A stretch of 54,630 bases of DNA from K189A clade bacterium (GCA_009886205.1 QXZU01000085.1:5237-59866); one strand, 5' to 3'; positions 7,701-18,358 are shown, numbered from the stretch's first letter. Numbers and translations are program-made. Notes: generated by a model from the sequence alone, not told the origin.

Positions 7701-9620
7701 ATGGGAAGAATTATTGGCATTGACTTGGGTACAACCAATTCATGTGTATCAGTTTTAGACGGTGGTGACCCTCGGGTAATTGAGAACTCGGAAGGCGATA
7801 GAACAACACCATCAATCATCGCGTATACCGAAGACGGTGAAATTCTTGTCGGTCAGAACGCCAAGCGTCAAGCGGTGACCAACCCTATCAATACAGTCTT
7901 TGCGGTTAAGCGTTTGATTGGACGTAAGTTCAAAGATGACGTGGTGCAGAAAGACATAAAAATGGTGCCTTACAAGATCGCTGCTGCCGGTAACGGCGAT
8001 GCCTGGATTGACATCAATGGCGAAGAGTTAGCGCCACCGCAAATTTCTGCGGAAATCCTCAAGAAGATGAAGAAAACTGCAGAGGAATATCTGGGCGAAG
8101 AGGTTACCGAGGCGGTAATTACTGTGCCTGCGTATTTTAATGACAGTCAGCGCCAAGCAACAAAAGATGCGGGCAAAATTGCCGGCTTAGAAGTGCGTCG
8201 TATTATCAACGAGCCAACTGCTGCAGCCCTAGCCTATGGTCTAGACAAGAAGCGTGGCGATACCAAAATTGCGGTATACGACCTAGGTGGCGGTACTTTC
8301 GACGTATCAATTATTGAAATTGCTGAAGTAGACGGCGAGCACCAGTTTGAAGTGCTCTCTACAAATGGCGATACGTTTTTAGGGGGCGAAGATTTCGACC
8401 TTAAAATCATCGACCACTTAGCTGATGAGTTTAAGAAAGAGCACGGCGTAGATTTGCACAATGATCCGTTGGCATTGCAGCGTCTTAAAGAAGCCGCAGA
8501 GAAAGCCAAAATTGAGCTCTCTAACGGTCAGCAAGCTGAAATTAACTTGCCTTACATCACTGCTGATCAAACCGGTCCTAAGCACCTGGTGTTGAAGCTC
8601 ACCAGAGCCAAGCTTGAGTCGCTAGTGGGCGATTTGGTTAGCCGCACAATTGATCCATGCCGTATTGCATTGGATGATGCCAACCTTTCTGTTAGCGACA
8701 TTGATGATGTGATTCTGGTCGGTGGGCAAACGCGTATGCCGATGGTGCAAGAACAGGTTAAAGGGTTCTTTAAGCAAGATGCACGCCGTGACGTGAACCC
8801 TGATGAAGCAGTTGCCATGGGCGCAGCAATTCAGGCGGCGGTACTCTCCGGTGATGTGAAAGACGTATTGCTGCTTGATGTAAGCCCACTGTCACTTGGT
8901 ATTGAAACCATGGGTCAGGTGATGAGTGTGTTGATTGAGAAAAATACAACCATTCCAACGAAGAAGACTCAGGTGTTTTCAACAGCGGATGACAACCAAA
9001 CTGCGGTGACCATTCATGTACTGCAAGGCGAGCGTAAGCAAGCCGGGCAAAACAAGTCGTTGGGCAGATTCGATTTGTCGGATATTCCGCCAGCGCCTCG
9101 CGGTGTGCCTCAGGTTGAAGTGGCTTTTGACATTGATGCCAACGGCATACTCAATGTTTCAGCGACGGACAAAGCCACAGGCAAGGAACAGTCCATTGTC
9201 ATTAAGGCCTCGAGTGGTCTTTCTGATGAAGAAATCGAGCAAATGATTCGCGATGCAGAAGCGCACTCTGAAGAGGATAAGAAATTCGAAGAGTTGGTGA
9301 CATTGCGTAATCAGGCAGATGGTCTTATCCATGGTGCGCGCAAAGCCGTGGCTGATGCCGGCGATATAGCGTCTGATGAAGAAAAAGCTGCGATTGAAGC
9401 TGCGGCAACCGACCTAGAAGAGTCGCTGAAGAGTGATGACAAAGATTTGATCGAAGCAAAGATCAACACTTTGTCGGAAGCTTCAGGAGAGCTTGCGCAG
9501 AAAATGTACGCTCAACAAGAGGCCGGTGCAGAAGCGCCAGAGGCCGAAAGTGGGCCAGCGGATGATGCTGTGGAGGCTGAGTTTGAAGAGGTTAAGGACC
9601 AAAAAGAAGGTAATCAATAA
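7701..9620 (+). CDS. dnaK: Chaperone protein DnaK (Hsp70)
   Basis: This 639-residue Hsp70 binds exposed hydrophobic peptides in an ATP cycle run by DnaJ and GrpE. It has the ATPase motifs GIDLGTTNS (5-13), [11 protein letters not shown] and VGGQTRMP, the linker [16 protein letters not shown], and the bacterial C-terminal tail AEFEEVKD. The frame is open to 7650, but the ATG at 7701 has GTGGAGA 6 bases upstream and gives the family N-terminus. Length equals that of E. coli DnaK. Confidence 0.98.
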   Translation: MGRIIGIDLGTTNSCVSVLDGGDPRVIENSEGDRTTPSIIAYTEDGEILVGQNAKRQAVTNPINTVFAVKRLIGRKFKDDVVQKDIKMVPYKIAAAGNGDAWIDINGEELAPPQISAEILKKMKKTAEEYLGEEVTEAVITVPAYFNDSQRQATKDAGKIAGLEVRRIINEPTAAALAYGLDKKRGDTKIAVYDLGGGTFDVSIIEIAEVDGEHQFEVLSTNGDTFLGGEDFDLKIIDHLADEFKKEHGVDLHNDPLALQRLKEAAEKAKIELSNGQQAEINLPYITADQTGPKHLVLKLTRAKLESLVGDLVSRTIDPCRIALDDANLSVSDIDDVILVGGQTRMPMVQEQVKGFFKQDARRDVNPDEAVAMGAAIQAAVLSGDVKDVLLLDVSPLSLGIETMGQVMSVLIEKNTTIPTKKTQVFSTADDNQTAVTIHVLQGERKQAGQNKSLGRFDLSDIPPAPRGVPQVEVAFDIDANGILNVSATDKATGKEQSIVIKASSGLSDEEIEQMIRDAEAHSEEDKKFEELVTLRNQADGLIHGARKAVADAGDIASDEEKAAIEAAATDLEESLKSDDKDLIEAKINTLSEASGELAQKMYAQQEAGAEAPEAESGPADDAVEAEFEEVKDQKEGNQ

Positions 9621-9646
9621 CCCTAATTTGGGTCCACGCTTAATCG

Positions 9647-9671
9647 CTAGGCCAACTCAATGCTGGCCTAG
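9647..9671 (+). terminator. Hairpin just after dnaK, possible attenuator
   Basis: CTAGGCCA pairs perfectly with TGGCCTAG around a 9-base loop, 26 bases after the dnaK stop. No T-run follows, so it may be a processing or mRNA-stability element or a partial terminator rather than a classic intrinsic terminator. Confidence 0.4.
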
Positions 9672-9713
9672 AGCGCGAGCAACCAGACCATTTTGACAAG
9701 CAGGTAAACTGCA

Positions 9714-9812
9714 ATGAAAAACGCGCGGCGCATGTTTTTGGCTATGGTCATTAACTGTGCCGCGTTGTTGCATGTGGGTGGCCAACTTAGCACTGTTAGT
9801 CAGCACTGCTAG
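9714..9812 (+). CDS. Possible small membrane-type ORF between dnaK and dnaJ
   Basis: A 32-codon frame, starting MKNARRMFLAMVINCAALL and ending VSQHC, begins at an ATG with AGGT about 7 bases upstream. The basic start followed by a hydrophobic stretch resembles a small membrane peptide or signal peptide. I recognise no family. It could be a leader peptide for dnaJ or chance, and its last codons overlap a CIRCE-like repeat. Weak evidence only. Confidence 0.25.
   Translation: MKNARRMFLAMVINCAALLHVGGQLSTVSQHC
9787..9812. promoter_or_regulatory. CIRCE-like inverted repeat before dnaJ
   Basis: TTAGCACTG, 8 bases, CACTGCTAG. The left arm matches 8 of 9 CIRCE positions (TTAGCACTC) and the right arm 6 of 9 (GAGTGCTAA), with spacer 8 instead of 9. 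It is the only CIRCE-like site I saw in the hrcA-dnaJ cluster. It lies 170 bases before dnaJ. Confidence 0.3.
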
Positions 9813-9866
9813 AGGGCCGCTAAGTCATTAGAAGGTAATACGCTACACTGTCTGTTTATTTGTAAC

Positions 9867-9938
9867 GCTTTTAGTTTTTAGTGCTTCTATTTTTGAGCGC
9901 TTGTATGACATTTTGTAGGGCTTTTATAGCACTTGTAT
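9867..9938 (+). repeat. Five copies of a GCTTnTA heptamer before dnaJ
   Basis: GCTTTTAG (9867), GCTTCTAT (9883), GCTTGTAT (9899), GCTTTTAT (9920) and ACTTGTAT (9931). Starts are 16, 16, 21 and 11 bases apart. The block lies between the CIRCE-like repeat and the dnaJ ribosome-binding site. It may be a set of protein-binding sites or degenerate promoter elements. Confidence 0.4.
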
Positions 9939-9982
9939 AGAAAGGGGCGCGTTAAGGTGCCTGAGATCATTTAGGGAAAGAG

Positions 9983-11107
9983 ATGGCGAAACGAGACTAT
10001 TACGAAATATTGGGTGTTAATAAGGGCGCCTCTGATGCTGATCTCAAGAAGGCTTATCGTCGTCTCGCGATGAAATTCCACCCTGACCGCAACAGTGACG
10101 ACGCGAATGCCGAAGAGAAATTCAAGGAAGCCAATGAGGCCTATGAAGTGCTCAGCGATGCGCAAAAGCGCGGCGTTTATGATCAGTATGGTCACGCAGG
10201 ATTAGATCAGCAAAGCCAAGGTGGCGGTGGCGGCGCCGGTAATTTTGGCGACATCTTCGGTGATGTGTTTGGCGACATTTTTGGCGGCCAGCGAGGCGGC
10301 GGTCGAAGCGGCCCGGCTCGTGGGTCCGACTTGCGTTATAACCTGCGCTTGAGTCTCGAGCAGGCGGTGAATGGCGATACAACAGAAATCAGTATTCCGG
10401 TTTTGGCGGGTTGCGATGTCTGCGACGGTTCCGGTGCTAAGGAGGGTACAACTGCATCTACCTGCCCTGACTGCAACGGCGCTGGCCAAATAAGAGTGTC
10501 TCAAGGATTCTTCTCTCTGCAACAAACCTGCCCGCGTTGTCGTGGTGCTGGTCGTGTCATCACTGATCCTTGCCGTTCCTGTAGTGGCGCGGGCCGGGTT
10601 GAGCGGCGTAAAAAGCTCTCAGTCAAAATTCCTGCAGGCGTTGATACCGGCGATAGAATCCGTTTATCTGGCGAAGGAGAGGCGGGTCCGAATAATGGCC
10701 CGGCTGGAGATTTATACGTACAGATAGATGTCACTGACCACGCCATATTCCAGCGCGAAGGCAAACACCTTTATTGTGAAGTGCCCATTTCTTTTGTAGA
10801 TGCCGCTCTGGGTGGTGAGTTAGACGTACCCACCTTAGATGGTCGGGTAAAACTTAAGGTGCCTGCTGAAACACAAACCGGCAAAGTTTTCCGCTTGCGT
10901 GGTAAGGGTGTGACCCAGGTGCGTAGTACGGGTGTCGGTGACCTACTGTGCAAGGTTGTATTAGAGACGCCTGTGAAATTGACCGATGAGCAGCGCAAGC
11001 TGTTGGAAGAATTTAAAGCCTCATTGGGCGCCAGTACAAAGCACTCGCCGCGCGAGAAAAGCTGGTTCGATGGTGTGAAAAATTTCTTTGACGGTCTTAA
11101 GTCCTAG
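9983..11107 (+). CDS. dnaJ: Chaperone protein DnaJ (Hsp40)
   Basis: This 374-residue co-chaperone stimulates DnaK's ATPase. The J-domain has the HPD motif in KFHPDRN (about residue 33), followed by a Gly/Phe-rich stretch (75-110). Four CxxCxGxG-type zinc modules ([32 protein letters not shown]) lie at about 140-205, followed by the C-terminal substrate domains. GGGAAAGAG precedes the ATG. A short hairpin (CCTAGC with GCTAGG, 11103-11121) overlaps the stop. Confidence 0.98.
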   Translation: MAKRDYYEILGVNKGASDADLKKAYRRLAMKFHPDRNSDDANAEEKFKEANEAYEVLSDAQKRGVYDQYGHAGLDQQSQGGGGGAGNFGDIFGDVFGDIFGGQRGGGRSGPARGSDLRYNLRLSLEQAVNGDTTEISIPVLAGCDVCDGSGAKEGTTASTCPDCNGAGQIRVSQGFFSLQQTCPRCRGAGRVITDPCRSCSGAGRVERRKKLSVKIPAGVDTGDRIRLSGEGEAGPNNGPAGDLYVQIDVTDHAIFQREGKHLYCEVPISFVDAALGGELDVPTLDGRVKLKVPAETQTGKVFRLRGKGVTQVRSTGVGDLLCKVVLETPVKLTDEQRKLLEEFKASLGASTKHSPREKSWFDGVKNFFDGLKS

Positions 11108-11159
11108 CCTAACCTGCTAGGCAATAGACACAGATTCTTTTTCTGGTAGTGGAGTTCGA

Positions 11160-11960
11160 ATGATTCGAGTAGCTGTAGCCGGATGCGCTGGACGCATGGG
11201 CAAAACATTAGTGCAAGCCATTGAAGAGGCGCCACAGCTTAGCTTGGGGGCCGCCTTCGAGCACCCGGGCCATTCTTTTCTCGGCGCTGACGCCGGCGCG
11301 CTCGCAGGCATTGGCGATAAAGGCATCGTCATTAGCGCAGACCCAGAGTCGCAGATTGATGCCTTTGATGTGGTGATAGATTTCACTATTCCTGAGGCAA
11401 CCCTTGGCTTAGCAGATATTTGTGCGCGCCATAATAAGTCTATGGTGATTGGCACCACGGGTCTGACGGCTGAGCAGCTCGGTCAGCTGGAGCAGTTTGC
11501 TAAACACACGCCGCTGTTTATTTCCCCAAACATGAGCGTTGGCGTAAACCTTTCTCTACGTCTTATTGAGCTTGCTGCCAAGGCTCTGGGCGATGACGTA
11601 GATGTTGAAGTTATTGAAGCCCATCACCGCCATAAAGTAGATGCGCCTTCAGGCACAGCCTTGCGTATTGGTCAGGTGCTTGCTAATGCATTGGGCCGAG
11701 ACCTTGATGAAAATGCAATTTATGGTCGCCAAGGTATTACGGGTGCGCGAGATTCTAAGACAATCGGCTTTTCTACCATTCGCGGTGGAGATATTGTCGG
11801 TGAGCACACGGTGATGTTCGCCGGTGAAGGCGAGCGCTTGGAAATTACCCACCGGGCCCATAGCCGCAGCAATTTTGCTCAAGGTGCTTTGCGGGCTGTA
11901 GGGTTTGTGCATGGCAAAGCGCCCGGATTGTATAACATGCAAGACTTATTGGGCCTGTAA
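11160..11960 (+). CDS. dapB: 4-hydroxy-tetrahydrodipicolinate reductase
   Basis: This 266-residue enzyme reduces hydroxy-tetrahydrodipicolinate with NAD(P)H in lysine and diaminopimelate synthesis. The nucleotide-binding start is VAGCAGRMGKTL (5-18); the catalytic segment is EAHHRHKVDAPSGTAL (about 155-170). GTGGAG lies 7 bases before the ATG. Its place between dnaJ and carA is the usual one in pseudomonad-like genomes. Confidence 0.97.
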   Translation: MIRVAVAGCAGRMGKTLVQAIEEAPQLSLGAAFEHPGHSFLGADAGALAGIGDKGIVISADPESQIDAFDVVIDFTIPEATLGLADICARHNKSMVIGTTGLTAEQLGQLEQFAKHTPLFISPNMSVGVNLSLRLIELAAKALGDDVDVEVIEAHHRHKVDAPSGTALRIGQVLANALGRDLDENAIYGRQGITGARDSKTIGFSTIRGGDIVGEHTVMFAGEGERLEITHRAHSRSNFAQGALRAVGFVHGKAPGLYNMQDLLGL

Positions 11961-12296
11961 CTCGGGCGTAATTTTTGCTGCATTTTTCGCGATGTCTGCG
12001 TACAATGCTGCTCCAGTCCGCACACTCCATTTTCAGTGAAGACTATAGGCCACATTGTGCCTATTGCAGGTTTCGCTTGGGCGCTAAAAACAACTTTTAC
12101 AGACAAAGTTGAGCCCTCAGAGTCGAGCTTAGATGCAATATCGTCTTATTGGAGTGCTTGCGAGATAGGTGCGAGATGTAGCCCTAAGTTGTTTTCTAGT
12201 GAATTGGTGATCGATCGTTAAAGGTCTACCAATAAGCGAATCAGGAGACTGCTTGGAGAATCCTCGTAGGTGATTAGCTCAAATTAAGGAAAGTTG
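11961..12296 (+). other. dapB-carA intergenic leader, 336 bases
   Basis: No credible gene is seen. It holds a perfect 7-bp hairpin (CAACTTT 12091-12097 with AAAGTTG 12105-12111) without a T-run and a GATCGATC palindrome near 12211. carAB is commonly controlled by arginine and pyrimidines through this region, but I found no clear ArgR box. A 61-codon frame at 12036 lacks a ribosome-binding site. Confidence 0.5.
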
Positions 12297-13454
12297 TTGA
12301 TACCGGCTTTATTAGCGCTAGAAGACGGTAGTATTTTCCGCGGCCAATCAATTGGTGCGCAGGGTACTACTGTTGGTGAAGTGGTCTTCAACACTGCGAT
12401 GACAGGCTATCAGGAAATTCTGACAGACCCCTCTTATCGTCGTCAGATCATTACCCTCACATATCCACAAATTGGCAATACCGGAGTAACCGAAGAGGAC
12501 GCTGAGTCTGATCGCATCTGGGCAGCTGGTTTAGTTATTCGTCAAACGCCCAAGCGCGTCAGTAGCTGGCGTCAGCGTGGCTCACTGCAAGATTATCTAG
12601 TTGAGCAAAATACCATTGCCATTGCCGGTGTAGATACTCGGCGACTAACACGAGTCATTCGTGAAAAAGGCGCCTTGGCGGGTTGTATTTTGGCTGGGCC
12701 TGAAGCTGCCACTGAAGAAGGCTTAAATAAAGCTTTGAGTGAAGCGCGTGGTTTTGCTGGGCTACAAGGCATGGATTTGGCGCAAGAGGTTTCTGGCGAG
12801 ACACGTCCTTGGACGCAAACGCCTTGGGATTTAACTACAGGCTATGGCACGTTCTCTGCCGCAGATGCAGCAAAGACTTTTCGCGTTGTTGCTTTTGATT
12901 TCGGCGTGAAGCGCAATATTTTGCGCATATTGGCCGGTAAAAACTGTGACCTTACAGTGGTGCCAGCGCAAACGACTGCTGAAGAGGTAATGGCGTTGAA
13001 TCCAGACGGCATTTTCCTCTCGAACGGTCCCGGAGATCCAGAGCCCTGTGATTACGCAATTACCGCAATTCAAAGTTTGCTGAAAACCGGCATACCTATT
13101 TTTGGTATTTGTTTGGGCCACCAGCTTTTAGCTCTGGCCAGTGGTGCTAAGACAATGAAAATGTCTCATGGACATCACGGCGCCAACCATCCGGTACAAG
13201 ATCTAAGCTCTGGTGTTGTCATGATTACCAGCCAGAACCACGGTTTCGCTGTAGATGAAGCTAGCCTGCCGGAGAATTTGACGTGTACACACAAGTCATT
13301 GTTTGACGGCACCGTACAGGGCGTCAGTAGAACAGATGTGCCTGCGTTTGGTTTTCAAGGTCACCCCGAAGCAAGTCCTGGACCGCAGGATTGTGAATAT
13401 CTATTTGATCAGTTCATTGAGTTGATGACTGAAAACACGTCTAAAGGGGTATAA
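12297..13454 (+). CDS. carA: Carbamoyl-phosphate synthase small subunit
   Basis: This 385-residue glutaminase subunit feeds ammonia to CarB for carbamoyl phosphate, used in arginine and pyrimidine synthesis. The N-terminus [18 protein letters not shown] and the class-I amidotransferase motifs [13 protein letters not shown] (nucleophile Cys) and [10 protein letters not shown] are clear. The start is a TTG: two TTG codons stand in tandem at 12294 and 12297, and AAGGA at 12286-12290 sits 6 bases before the second, which I prefer; the first would add one residue. carB follows one base after the stop. Confidence 0.96.
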   Translation: MIPALLALEDGSIFRGQSIGAQGTTVGEVVFNTAMTGYQEILTDPSYRRQIITLTYPQIGNTGVTEEDAESDRIWAAGLVIRQTPKRVSSWRQRGSLQDYLVEQNTIAIAGVDTRRLTRVIREKGALAGCILAGPEAATEEGLNKALSEARGFAGLQGMDLAQEVSGETRPWTQTPWDLTTGYGTFSAADAAKTFRVVAFDFGVKRNILRILAGKNCDLTVVPAQTTAEEVMALNPDGIFLSNGPGDPEPCDYAITAIQSLLKTGIPIFGICLGHQLLALASGAKTMKMSHGHHGANHPVQDLSSGVVMITSQNHGFAVDEASLPENLTCTHKSLFDGTVQGVSRTDVPAFGFQGHPEASPGPQDCEYLFDQFIELMTENTSKGV

Positions 13455-13455
13455 G

Positions 13456-16400
13456 GTGCCGAAGCGAACCGACATCAAATCTGTCCTCATTCTCGGTGCG
13501 GGGCCTATTGTTATTGGTCAAGCCTGTGAGTTTGACTACTCCGGTGCTCAAGCGTGTAAAGCGCTAAAAGATGAGGGTTACCGCGTTGTATTGGTGAACT
13601 CCAATCCAGCAACCATTATGACCGACCCCGCCATGGCTGACGCCACTTATGTGGAACCGGTTGAGTGGACTACGGTTGCCAAAATTATCGAGCGCGAGCG
13701 TCCAGACGCACTTTTGCCCACCATGGGCGGGCAAACCGCGTTGAACTGCGCGCTAGATTTAGTGCGCGAAGGTGTGCTGGAGGAATTTTCTGTTGAACTG
13801 ATTGGCGCCAGCCAAGATGCCATTGATAAGGCAGAAGACCGAGAGCGCTTTGATCGCGCCATGAAATCTATCGGCCTTTCTACGCCTAGGTCTGCCATTG
13901 CTCACAGCATGGAAGAGGCTATTCAAGTGCAAAGCCAGTTAGGTTTTCCGTGTGTTATTCGTCCATCATTTACTATGGGCGGCTCTGGTGGTGGTATAGC
14001 CTATAACCGCGAAGAGTTTGAAGAAATTTGTACTCGCGGCCTGGATCTTTCTCCAACCTCTGAATTGTTGATTGACGAGTCTTTGTTGGGCTGGAAAGAG
14101 TTCGAGATGGAGGTGGTGCGGGACAATAAAGATAACTGCATCATTGTTTGTTCTATTGAGAACTTTGACCCAATGGGCGTGCACACAGGCGATAGTATAA
14201 CGGTTGCGCCAGCGCAAACGCTGACTGATAAAGAGTATCAACTGCTTCGCAACGCATCTATTGATGTGCTGCGAGAAATTGGCGTCGATACGGGTGGTTC
14301 AAATGTTCAGTTTGGCATTAACCCAGAAGATGGCCGCATTGTTGTTATTGAGATGAACCCTCGTGTTTCTCGCTCTTCAGCTCTTGCCTCCAAAGCCACA
14401 GGGTTCCCAATTGCCAAGATCGCAGCCAAGTTGGCTGTGGGATATACCTTAGATGAATTGGGTAATGATATTACCGGTGGTGTCACCCCGGCATCTTTTG
14501 AGCCAAGTATCGACTATGTTGTAACTAAGATCCCTCGTTTCACCTTCGAAAAATTCCCAATGGCTGATGCGCGATTGACCACCCAGATGAAGTCTGTGGG
14601 TGAAGTCATGGCGATAGGGCGAACTTTTCAAGAGTCGCTACAAAAAGCCATGCGCGGACTTGAGATCGGCATGGTGGGTTTTGATCCGATTATTGATCAA
14701 AGCGATCCTGAGTGGCGTGGTGTACTCAAACGTGAGTTACGCAATCCAAGTTCCCACCGGCTTTGGTACGTGGCGGACGGATTTAGAACCGGCATGAGTA
14801 TCGAAGACCTGTTTGAGTTGACCAAAATTGACCATTGGTTTTTGGCTGAAATTGAAGATCTGATTCTTGCCGAGGCAGAACTTACAACGCGTAGCGCCTC
14901 CAGCCTAACTAAAGATGAATGGTTGGTTGCTAAAACTAAGGGGTTTTCTGATCCACGCTTAGCGACACTGATGAACACCACAGAGAGCGAAGTGCGCGAA
15001 GCTCGACACGCTCATGGTGTTAAACCTGTTTATCGACGGGTAGATACCTGCGCCGCAGAGTTTCCGGCGAGCAGTGCTTATATGTATTCTACTTACGAGG
15101 AAGAGTGCGAGTCTCTGCCTACTGATAGGAAGAAGATTATGGTTCTAGGCGGCGGTCCAAACCGCATAGGCCAAGGTATTGAATTTGATTACTGCTGTGT
15201 TCACGCAGCCCTTGCCATGCGCGAAGACGGTTACGAAACCATTATGGTTAACTGTAATCCAGAGACAGTTTCTACCGACTATGATACGTCGGATAGGCTT
15301 TATTTCGAACCGCTTACTCTTGAAGATGTCTTGGCCATTGTTGAAGTTGAACAGCCTACCGGCGTTATTGTGCAGTTTGGCGGACAGACGCCGCTTAAAT
15401 TGGCAGATGATCTAGCGCGCCTTGGGGTGCCAATTATAGGCACCAGTCCAGATGCGATTGACCGCGCTGAAGATAGGGAGCGTTTCCAACAACTGGTTGT
15501 GAAGCTGGGCCTGCGTCAGCCATCAAACAGAGTGGCGTCCAATACCGAACAAGGTATCGAGCGCGCAGAAGAAATTGGTTACCCAATTATTGTTCGTCCT
15601 TCGTATGTATTGGGTGGCCGAGCCATGGAGCTTGTCTACAACCCTGAAGAACTCAGGCAGTACATGCAAAATGCGGTAGACGTTTCTAACGACTCGCCTG
15701 TTTTGTTGGACAGATTTCTTGATCAAGCCGTAGAGGTAGATGTGGACGCCATTTGCGATGGCGAAAATGTGGTCATTGGCGCGATCATGCAGCATATCGA
15801 ACAAGCAGGCGTGCACTCGGGTGATTCAGCTTGTTCCCTGCCGCCTTATAACCTGCCCATGGATATTCAAAATCAGATTCGCGATCAGGTCAAAGCGCTG
15901 GCCATTGAGCTAGAAGTTGTGGGCTTGATGAATGTGCAGATGGCCGTTCAGGGTGAAGATATTTTTGTCATTGAGGTTAATCCACGCGCATCGCGAACAG
16001 TACCTTTCGTGTCTAAGTGTATCGGCGTTTCCTTGGCCAAAGTCGCCGCGCGCTGTATGGCCGGTGAGACACTTGCCAGCATTGGTTTGACTGAAGAAAT
16101 TATTCCTACAGCTTTCCATGTTAAAGAGTCGGTTTTTCCGTTCAATAAGTTCATTGGCGTAGACCCTATTTTGGGACCAGAGATGAAATCTACTGGCGAG
16201 GTTATGGGCGTTGGCCTGACATTTGGTGAAGCCTTTTCCAAAGCATCCTTAGGTGCGGGCGAGCGCTTACCTACTGGTGGCCGAGCCTTCCTCAGCGTTA
16301 AAGATTCCGATAAGCCGGGTGTTGTAAAAGTGGCCAAAGATCTAATTGATCTGGGCTTTAACTTGGTGGCAACCACTGGAACCCTGCGAGTTTTAGAGGC

Positions 16401-16683
16401 AGCGAATGTTGAGTGCAGTCTGATACAAAAGGTTAATGAAGGTCGTCCAGACGTCTCCGATATGCTCAAGAACGAGCAGATCGATCTGATTATCAATACC
16501 ACAGAAGGGCGGCAGTCTATTGCTCACTCAGCAATTATTCGTCGCTTGGCATTGCTTAACAAGGTGTGTTACACAACTACTTTAACCGGTGGCGAAGCAT
16601 TTTGTATTGCGATTAGAGAGGGTATCGGCGAGCGAGTAACCAGTTTGCAGGACTTGCACCAAAACCTCTCCCAACAGGGGTAA
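13456..16683 (+). CDS. carB: Carbamoyl-phosphate synthase large subunit
   Basis: This 1075-residue synthetase makes carbamoyl phosphate from ammonia, bicarbonate and two ATP. Two homologous ATP-grasp halves are visible: the first opens with [20 protein letters not shown], the second with [19 protein letters not shown] near residue 562. The last about 140 residues are the MGS-like allosteric domain ([12 protein letters not shown]). The start is GTG at 13456, one base after carA's TAA, so the pair is translationally coupled. Length matches E. coli CarB. Confidence 0.98.
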   Translation: MPKRTDIKSVLILGAGPIVIGQACEFDYSGAQACKALKDEGYRVVLVNSNPATIMTDPAMADATYVEPVEWTTVAKIIERERPDALLPTMGGQTALNCALDLVREGVLEEFSVELIGASQDAIDKAEDRERFDRAMKSIGLSTPRSAIAHSMEEAIQVQSQLGFPCVIRPSFTMGGSGGGIAYNREEFEEICTRGLDLSPTSELLIDESLLGWKEFEMEVVRDNKDNCIIVCSIENFDPMGVHTGDSITVAPAQTLTDKEYQLLRNASIDVLREIGVDTGGSNVQFGINPEDGRIVVIEMNPRVSRSSALASKATGFPIAKIAAKLAVGYTLDELGNDITGGVTPASFEPSIDYVVTKIPRFTFEKFPMADARLTTQMKSVGEVMAIGRTFQESLQKAMRGLEIGMVGFDPIIDQSDPEWRGVLKRELRNPSSHRLWYVADGFRTGMSIEDLFELTKIDHWFLAEIEDLILAEAELTTRSASSLTKDEWLVAKTKGFSDPRLATLMNTTESEVREARHAHGVKPVYRRVDTCAAEFPASSAYMYSTYEEECESLPTDRKKIMVLGGGPNRIGQGIEFDYCCVHAALAMREDGYETIMVNCNPETVSTDYDTSDRLYFEPLTLEDVLAIVEVEQPTGVIVQFGGQTPLKLADDLARLGVPIIGTSPDAIDRAEDRERFQQLVVKLGLRQPSNRVASNTEQGIERAEEIGYPIIVRPSYVLGGRAMELVYNPEELRQYMQNAVDVSNDSPVLLDRFLDQAVEVDVDAICDGENVVIGAIMQHIEQAGVHSGDSACSLPPYNLPMDIQNQIRDQVKALAIELEVVGLMNVQMAVQGEDIFVIEVNPRASRTVPFVSKCIGVSLAKVAARCMAGETLASIGLTEEIIPTAFHVKESVFPFNKFIGVDPILGPEMKSTGEVMGVGLTFGEAFSKASLGAGERLPTGGRAFLSVKDSDKPGVVKVAKDLIDLGFNLVATTGTLRVLEAANVECSLIQKVNEGRPDVSDMLKNEQIDLIINTTEGRQSIAHSAIIRRLALLNKVCYTTTLTGGEAFCIAIREGIGERVTSLQDLHQNLSQQG

Positions 16684-16688
16684 CTGAT

Positions 16689-17162
16689 ATGCCGATTCCA
16701 ATGACCATTGAAGGCGCCGAGAGCTTGCGTGAGGAAGTAGCGCACAGAAAAACGGCGCTACGCCAAGAAATCACTCAGGCTATTGCTGAAGCTCGGGCGC
16801 ATGGCGACCTAAAAGAAAACGCCGAATATCACGCAGCCCGTGAGCAACAAAGTTTTAATGAAGGTCGCATTCAAGAAATTGAAGGCAAGCTGGCGGATGC
16901 GCAAATAATTGATGTAAGCAAAATTCCTGCCACGGGTAAGGTGATTTTTGGTTCAACGGTGACCCTGATGGATACTGACTCAGAGGAAGTAAAGGTCTAC
17001 CGCATTGTTGGCGAAGATGAAGCGAATCTGCGTGATGGCAAAATTTCCGTAATGTCGCCCATCGCTCGAGCCCTTATTGGCAAGTCGCTAGATGATGTCG
17101 TACTCGTCGCTACCCCAGGTGGTGATATGGAGTATGAGATTACCAATGTATCCCACGGTTAG
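16689..17162 (+). CDS. greA: Transcription elongation factor GreA
   Basis: This 157-residue factor enters the RNA polymerase secondary channel and stimulates cleavage of backtracked RNA. The N-terminal coiled coil carries the acidic tip [17 protein letters not shown] (about 38-54); the C-terminal FKBP-like domain includes [13 protein letters not shown]. It begins 5 bases after carB, the usual carB-greA order. A second ATG at codon 5 is possible. Confidence 0.97.
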   Translation: MPIPMTIEGAESLREEVAHRKTALRQEITQAIAEARAHGDLKENAEYHAAREQQSFNEGRIQEIEGKLADAQIIDVSKIPATGKVIFGSTVTLMDTDSEEVKVYRIVGEDEANLRDGKISVMSPIARALIGKSLDDVVLVATPGGDMEYEITNVSHG

Positions 17163-17186
17163 GGTGCATTTGCGGTATGTGGCAGA

Positions 17187-17208
17187 GCTTGTTCTTCAGG
17201 GTACAAGC
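17187..17208. terminator. Hairpin between convergent greA and yhbY
   Basis: GCTTGT (17187-17192) pairs with ACAAGC (17203-17208) around a 10-base loop. No long T-run follows on either strand, so the terminator role is tentative. Confidence 0.3.
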
Positions 17209-17249
17209 ACCTTTGTGAAACGCCGTTGTTATTTGGGGAAAGCGCGGCT

Positions 17250-17582
17250 TTAGAAATCTTTTGCGTCCACGTAGCGACTGACATTAGAAAGTTTCGCATT
17301 TGCATTTGGGTTTTTGCGGTACAAAACGGCGATTTTGCCGATTTTTTGTAGGACCACTGACCCTGTTTTCTCCGCAAGCTCGTTAGCAATCTCTTGTCTC
17401 ACTGCTCGGTCGTTGTCGAATACTTTGACTTTGATGAGTTCATGATCGTTAAGTGCTCTCTCAGTTTCTTCTGTTATGCCTTCTGAGAGCCCTCGCTCAC
17501 TTACCGCGACCACAGGGTCAAGATGATGAGCAATGCCTCTAAGGGATTTTTTTTGTTGTGAACTCAGTTGGATATTTTTCAT
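17250..17582 (-). CDS. yhbY: YhbY family CRM-domain RNA-binding protein
   Basis: This 110-residue protein is a single CRM domain that binds pre-50S ribosomes. Conserved elements are LRGIAHHLDPVVAVSERGLSEG, with the GxxG loop, and HELIKVKVFDNDR. It is divergent from rlmE, which acts on the same subunit; the same head-to-head pair occurs in E. coli. The precise role in 50S assembly is still loosely defined. Confidence 0.93.
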   Translation of the reverse strand: MKNIQLSSQQKKSLRGIAHHLDPVVAVSERGLSEGITEETERALNDHELIKVKVFDNDRAVRQEIANELAEKTGSVVLQKIGKIAVLYRKNPNANAKLSNVSRYVDAKDF

Positions 17583-17627
17583 TCAGGTATTCTATAAGAC
17601 TAGCCTCGCAGAGTATTGATAAAAAGC

Positions 17628-18251
17628 ATGGTAAAACGCAGTAAATCTAGTGATCGTTGGCTTCAGCGCCAGCGCAAGGACCAGTTTGTCCGCCAAGCTC
17701 AAGGTGGCGGGCAAATTTCTCGTGCTCATTTCAAACTCGAGCAGCTTGATCAGCGCTATAAATTGGTCAAGCCGCATCTGAATGTTCTAGAGCTGGGTGC
17801 GGCCCCAGGTGGCTGGACAAACTATTTGGAAGAACGATTGGCTGGCGGTCTACTCATTGCCATCGACCCTCTGCCCATTACCAGTGGGGATAAGACCCAC
17901 GTTATTGAGGGCTTTGCTGGTGAGCCAGAGGTTGATGAAGAGATAGAGCGAATTTTGGCCGGGCAGAAGCTCGACCTTGTTTTATCAGATATGGCCCCAA
18001 ATATATCCGGAGTCAGAGCTGTCGACCAAGCCAGATCAATGGATTTAGCGGATGTTTCGCTAGACAGCTGCCACCGCTGGATGAATCAGCGTGGGTCTAT
18101 GGCGATTAAGGCATTTCAGGGCGAAGGCTTAGATGCTTGGGTGAAGGATTTGAAAAAGGTCTTTAAACAAGTCCATATGACCAAACCCAAGGCTTCCAGG
18201 CCTGAATCTCGTGAGGTTTTTGTGGTGGCATTGGACTTTATGCCCGAATAA
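17628..18251 (+). CDS. rlmE: 23S rRNA (uridine-2'-O)-methyltransferase RlmE (FtsJ/RrmJ)
   Basis: This 207-residue SAM-dependent enzyme methylates U2552 in the A-loop of 23S rRNA. The SAM motif is LELGAAPGGW. The K-D-K-E catalytic set is visible in AHFKLEQL, LSDMAPNISG, IKAFQGEG and SRPESREVFVV. A TTG at 17616 would extend it by four codons; the ATG at 17628 matches the family N-terminus better. It is upstream of ftsH, a heat-shock pair in E. coli. Confidence 0.96.
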   Translation: MVKRSKSSDRWLQRQRKDQFVRQAQGGGQISRAHFKLEQLDQRYKLVKPHLNVLELGAAPGGWTNYLEERLAGGLLIAIDPLPITSGDKTHVIEGFAGEPEVDEEIERILAGQKLDLVLSDMAPNISGVRAVDQARSMDLADVSLDSCHRWMNQRGSMAIKAFQGEGLDAWVKDLKKVFKQVHMTKPKASRPESREVFVVALDFMPE

Positions 18252-18329
18252 AGCGTCATCAGACGAGGAATGTCTAAGCTAAAAAAATAGATTTGCCGCC
18301 AATTTCACAAGCATTGGGGCAGACTAAGG

Positions 18330-18358
18330 CTTGAAATCACTTGTCAGTGAACCGAATA
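18330..18358 (+). promoter_or_regulatory. Possible sigma-32 promoter before ftsH
   Basis: CTTGAAA (18330-18336) is an exact match to the heat-shock -35 consensus. CCGAATA (18352-18358) is a weak -10 box after a 15-base spacer. It lies about 115 bases before the ftsH start. Inferred by eye. Confidence 0.4.

Larger units (their letters stand above)
9621..9982 (+). other. dnaK-dnaJ intergenic region, 362 bases
   Basis: The gap is long for an adjacent dnaK-dnaJ pair. It contains a perfect 8-bp hairpin (9647-9654 with 9664-9671) without a T-run, a possible 32-codon ORF (9714-9812), an inverted repeat resembling CIRCE (9787-9812), and five copies of a GCTTnTA-type heptamer (9867-9938). No tRNA or strong terminator is seen. 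Together these suggest separate control of dnaJ, which is inference. Confidence 0.6.

Noticed and set aside
12036-12221. 61-codon frame between dapB and carA
   Set aside because: GTG start without Shine-Dalgarno, no family resemblance, likely chance in the carA leader.
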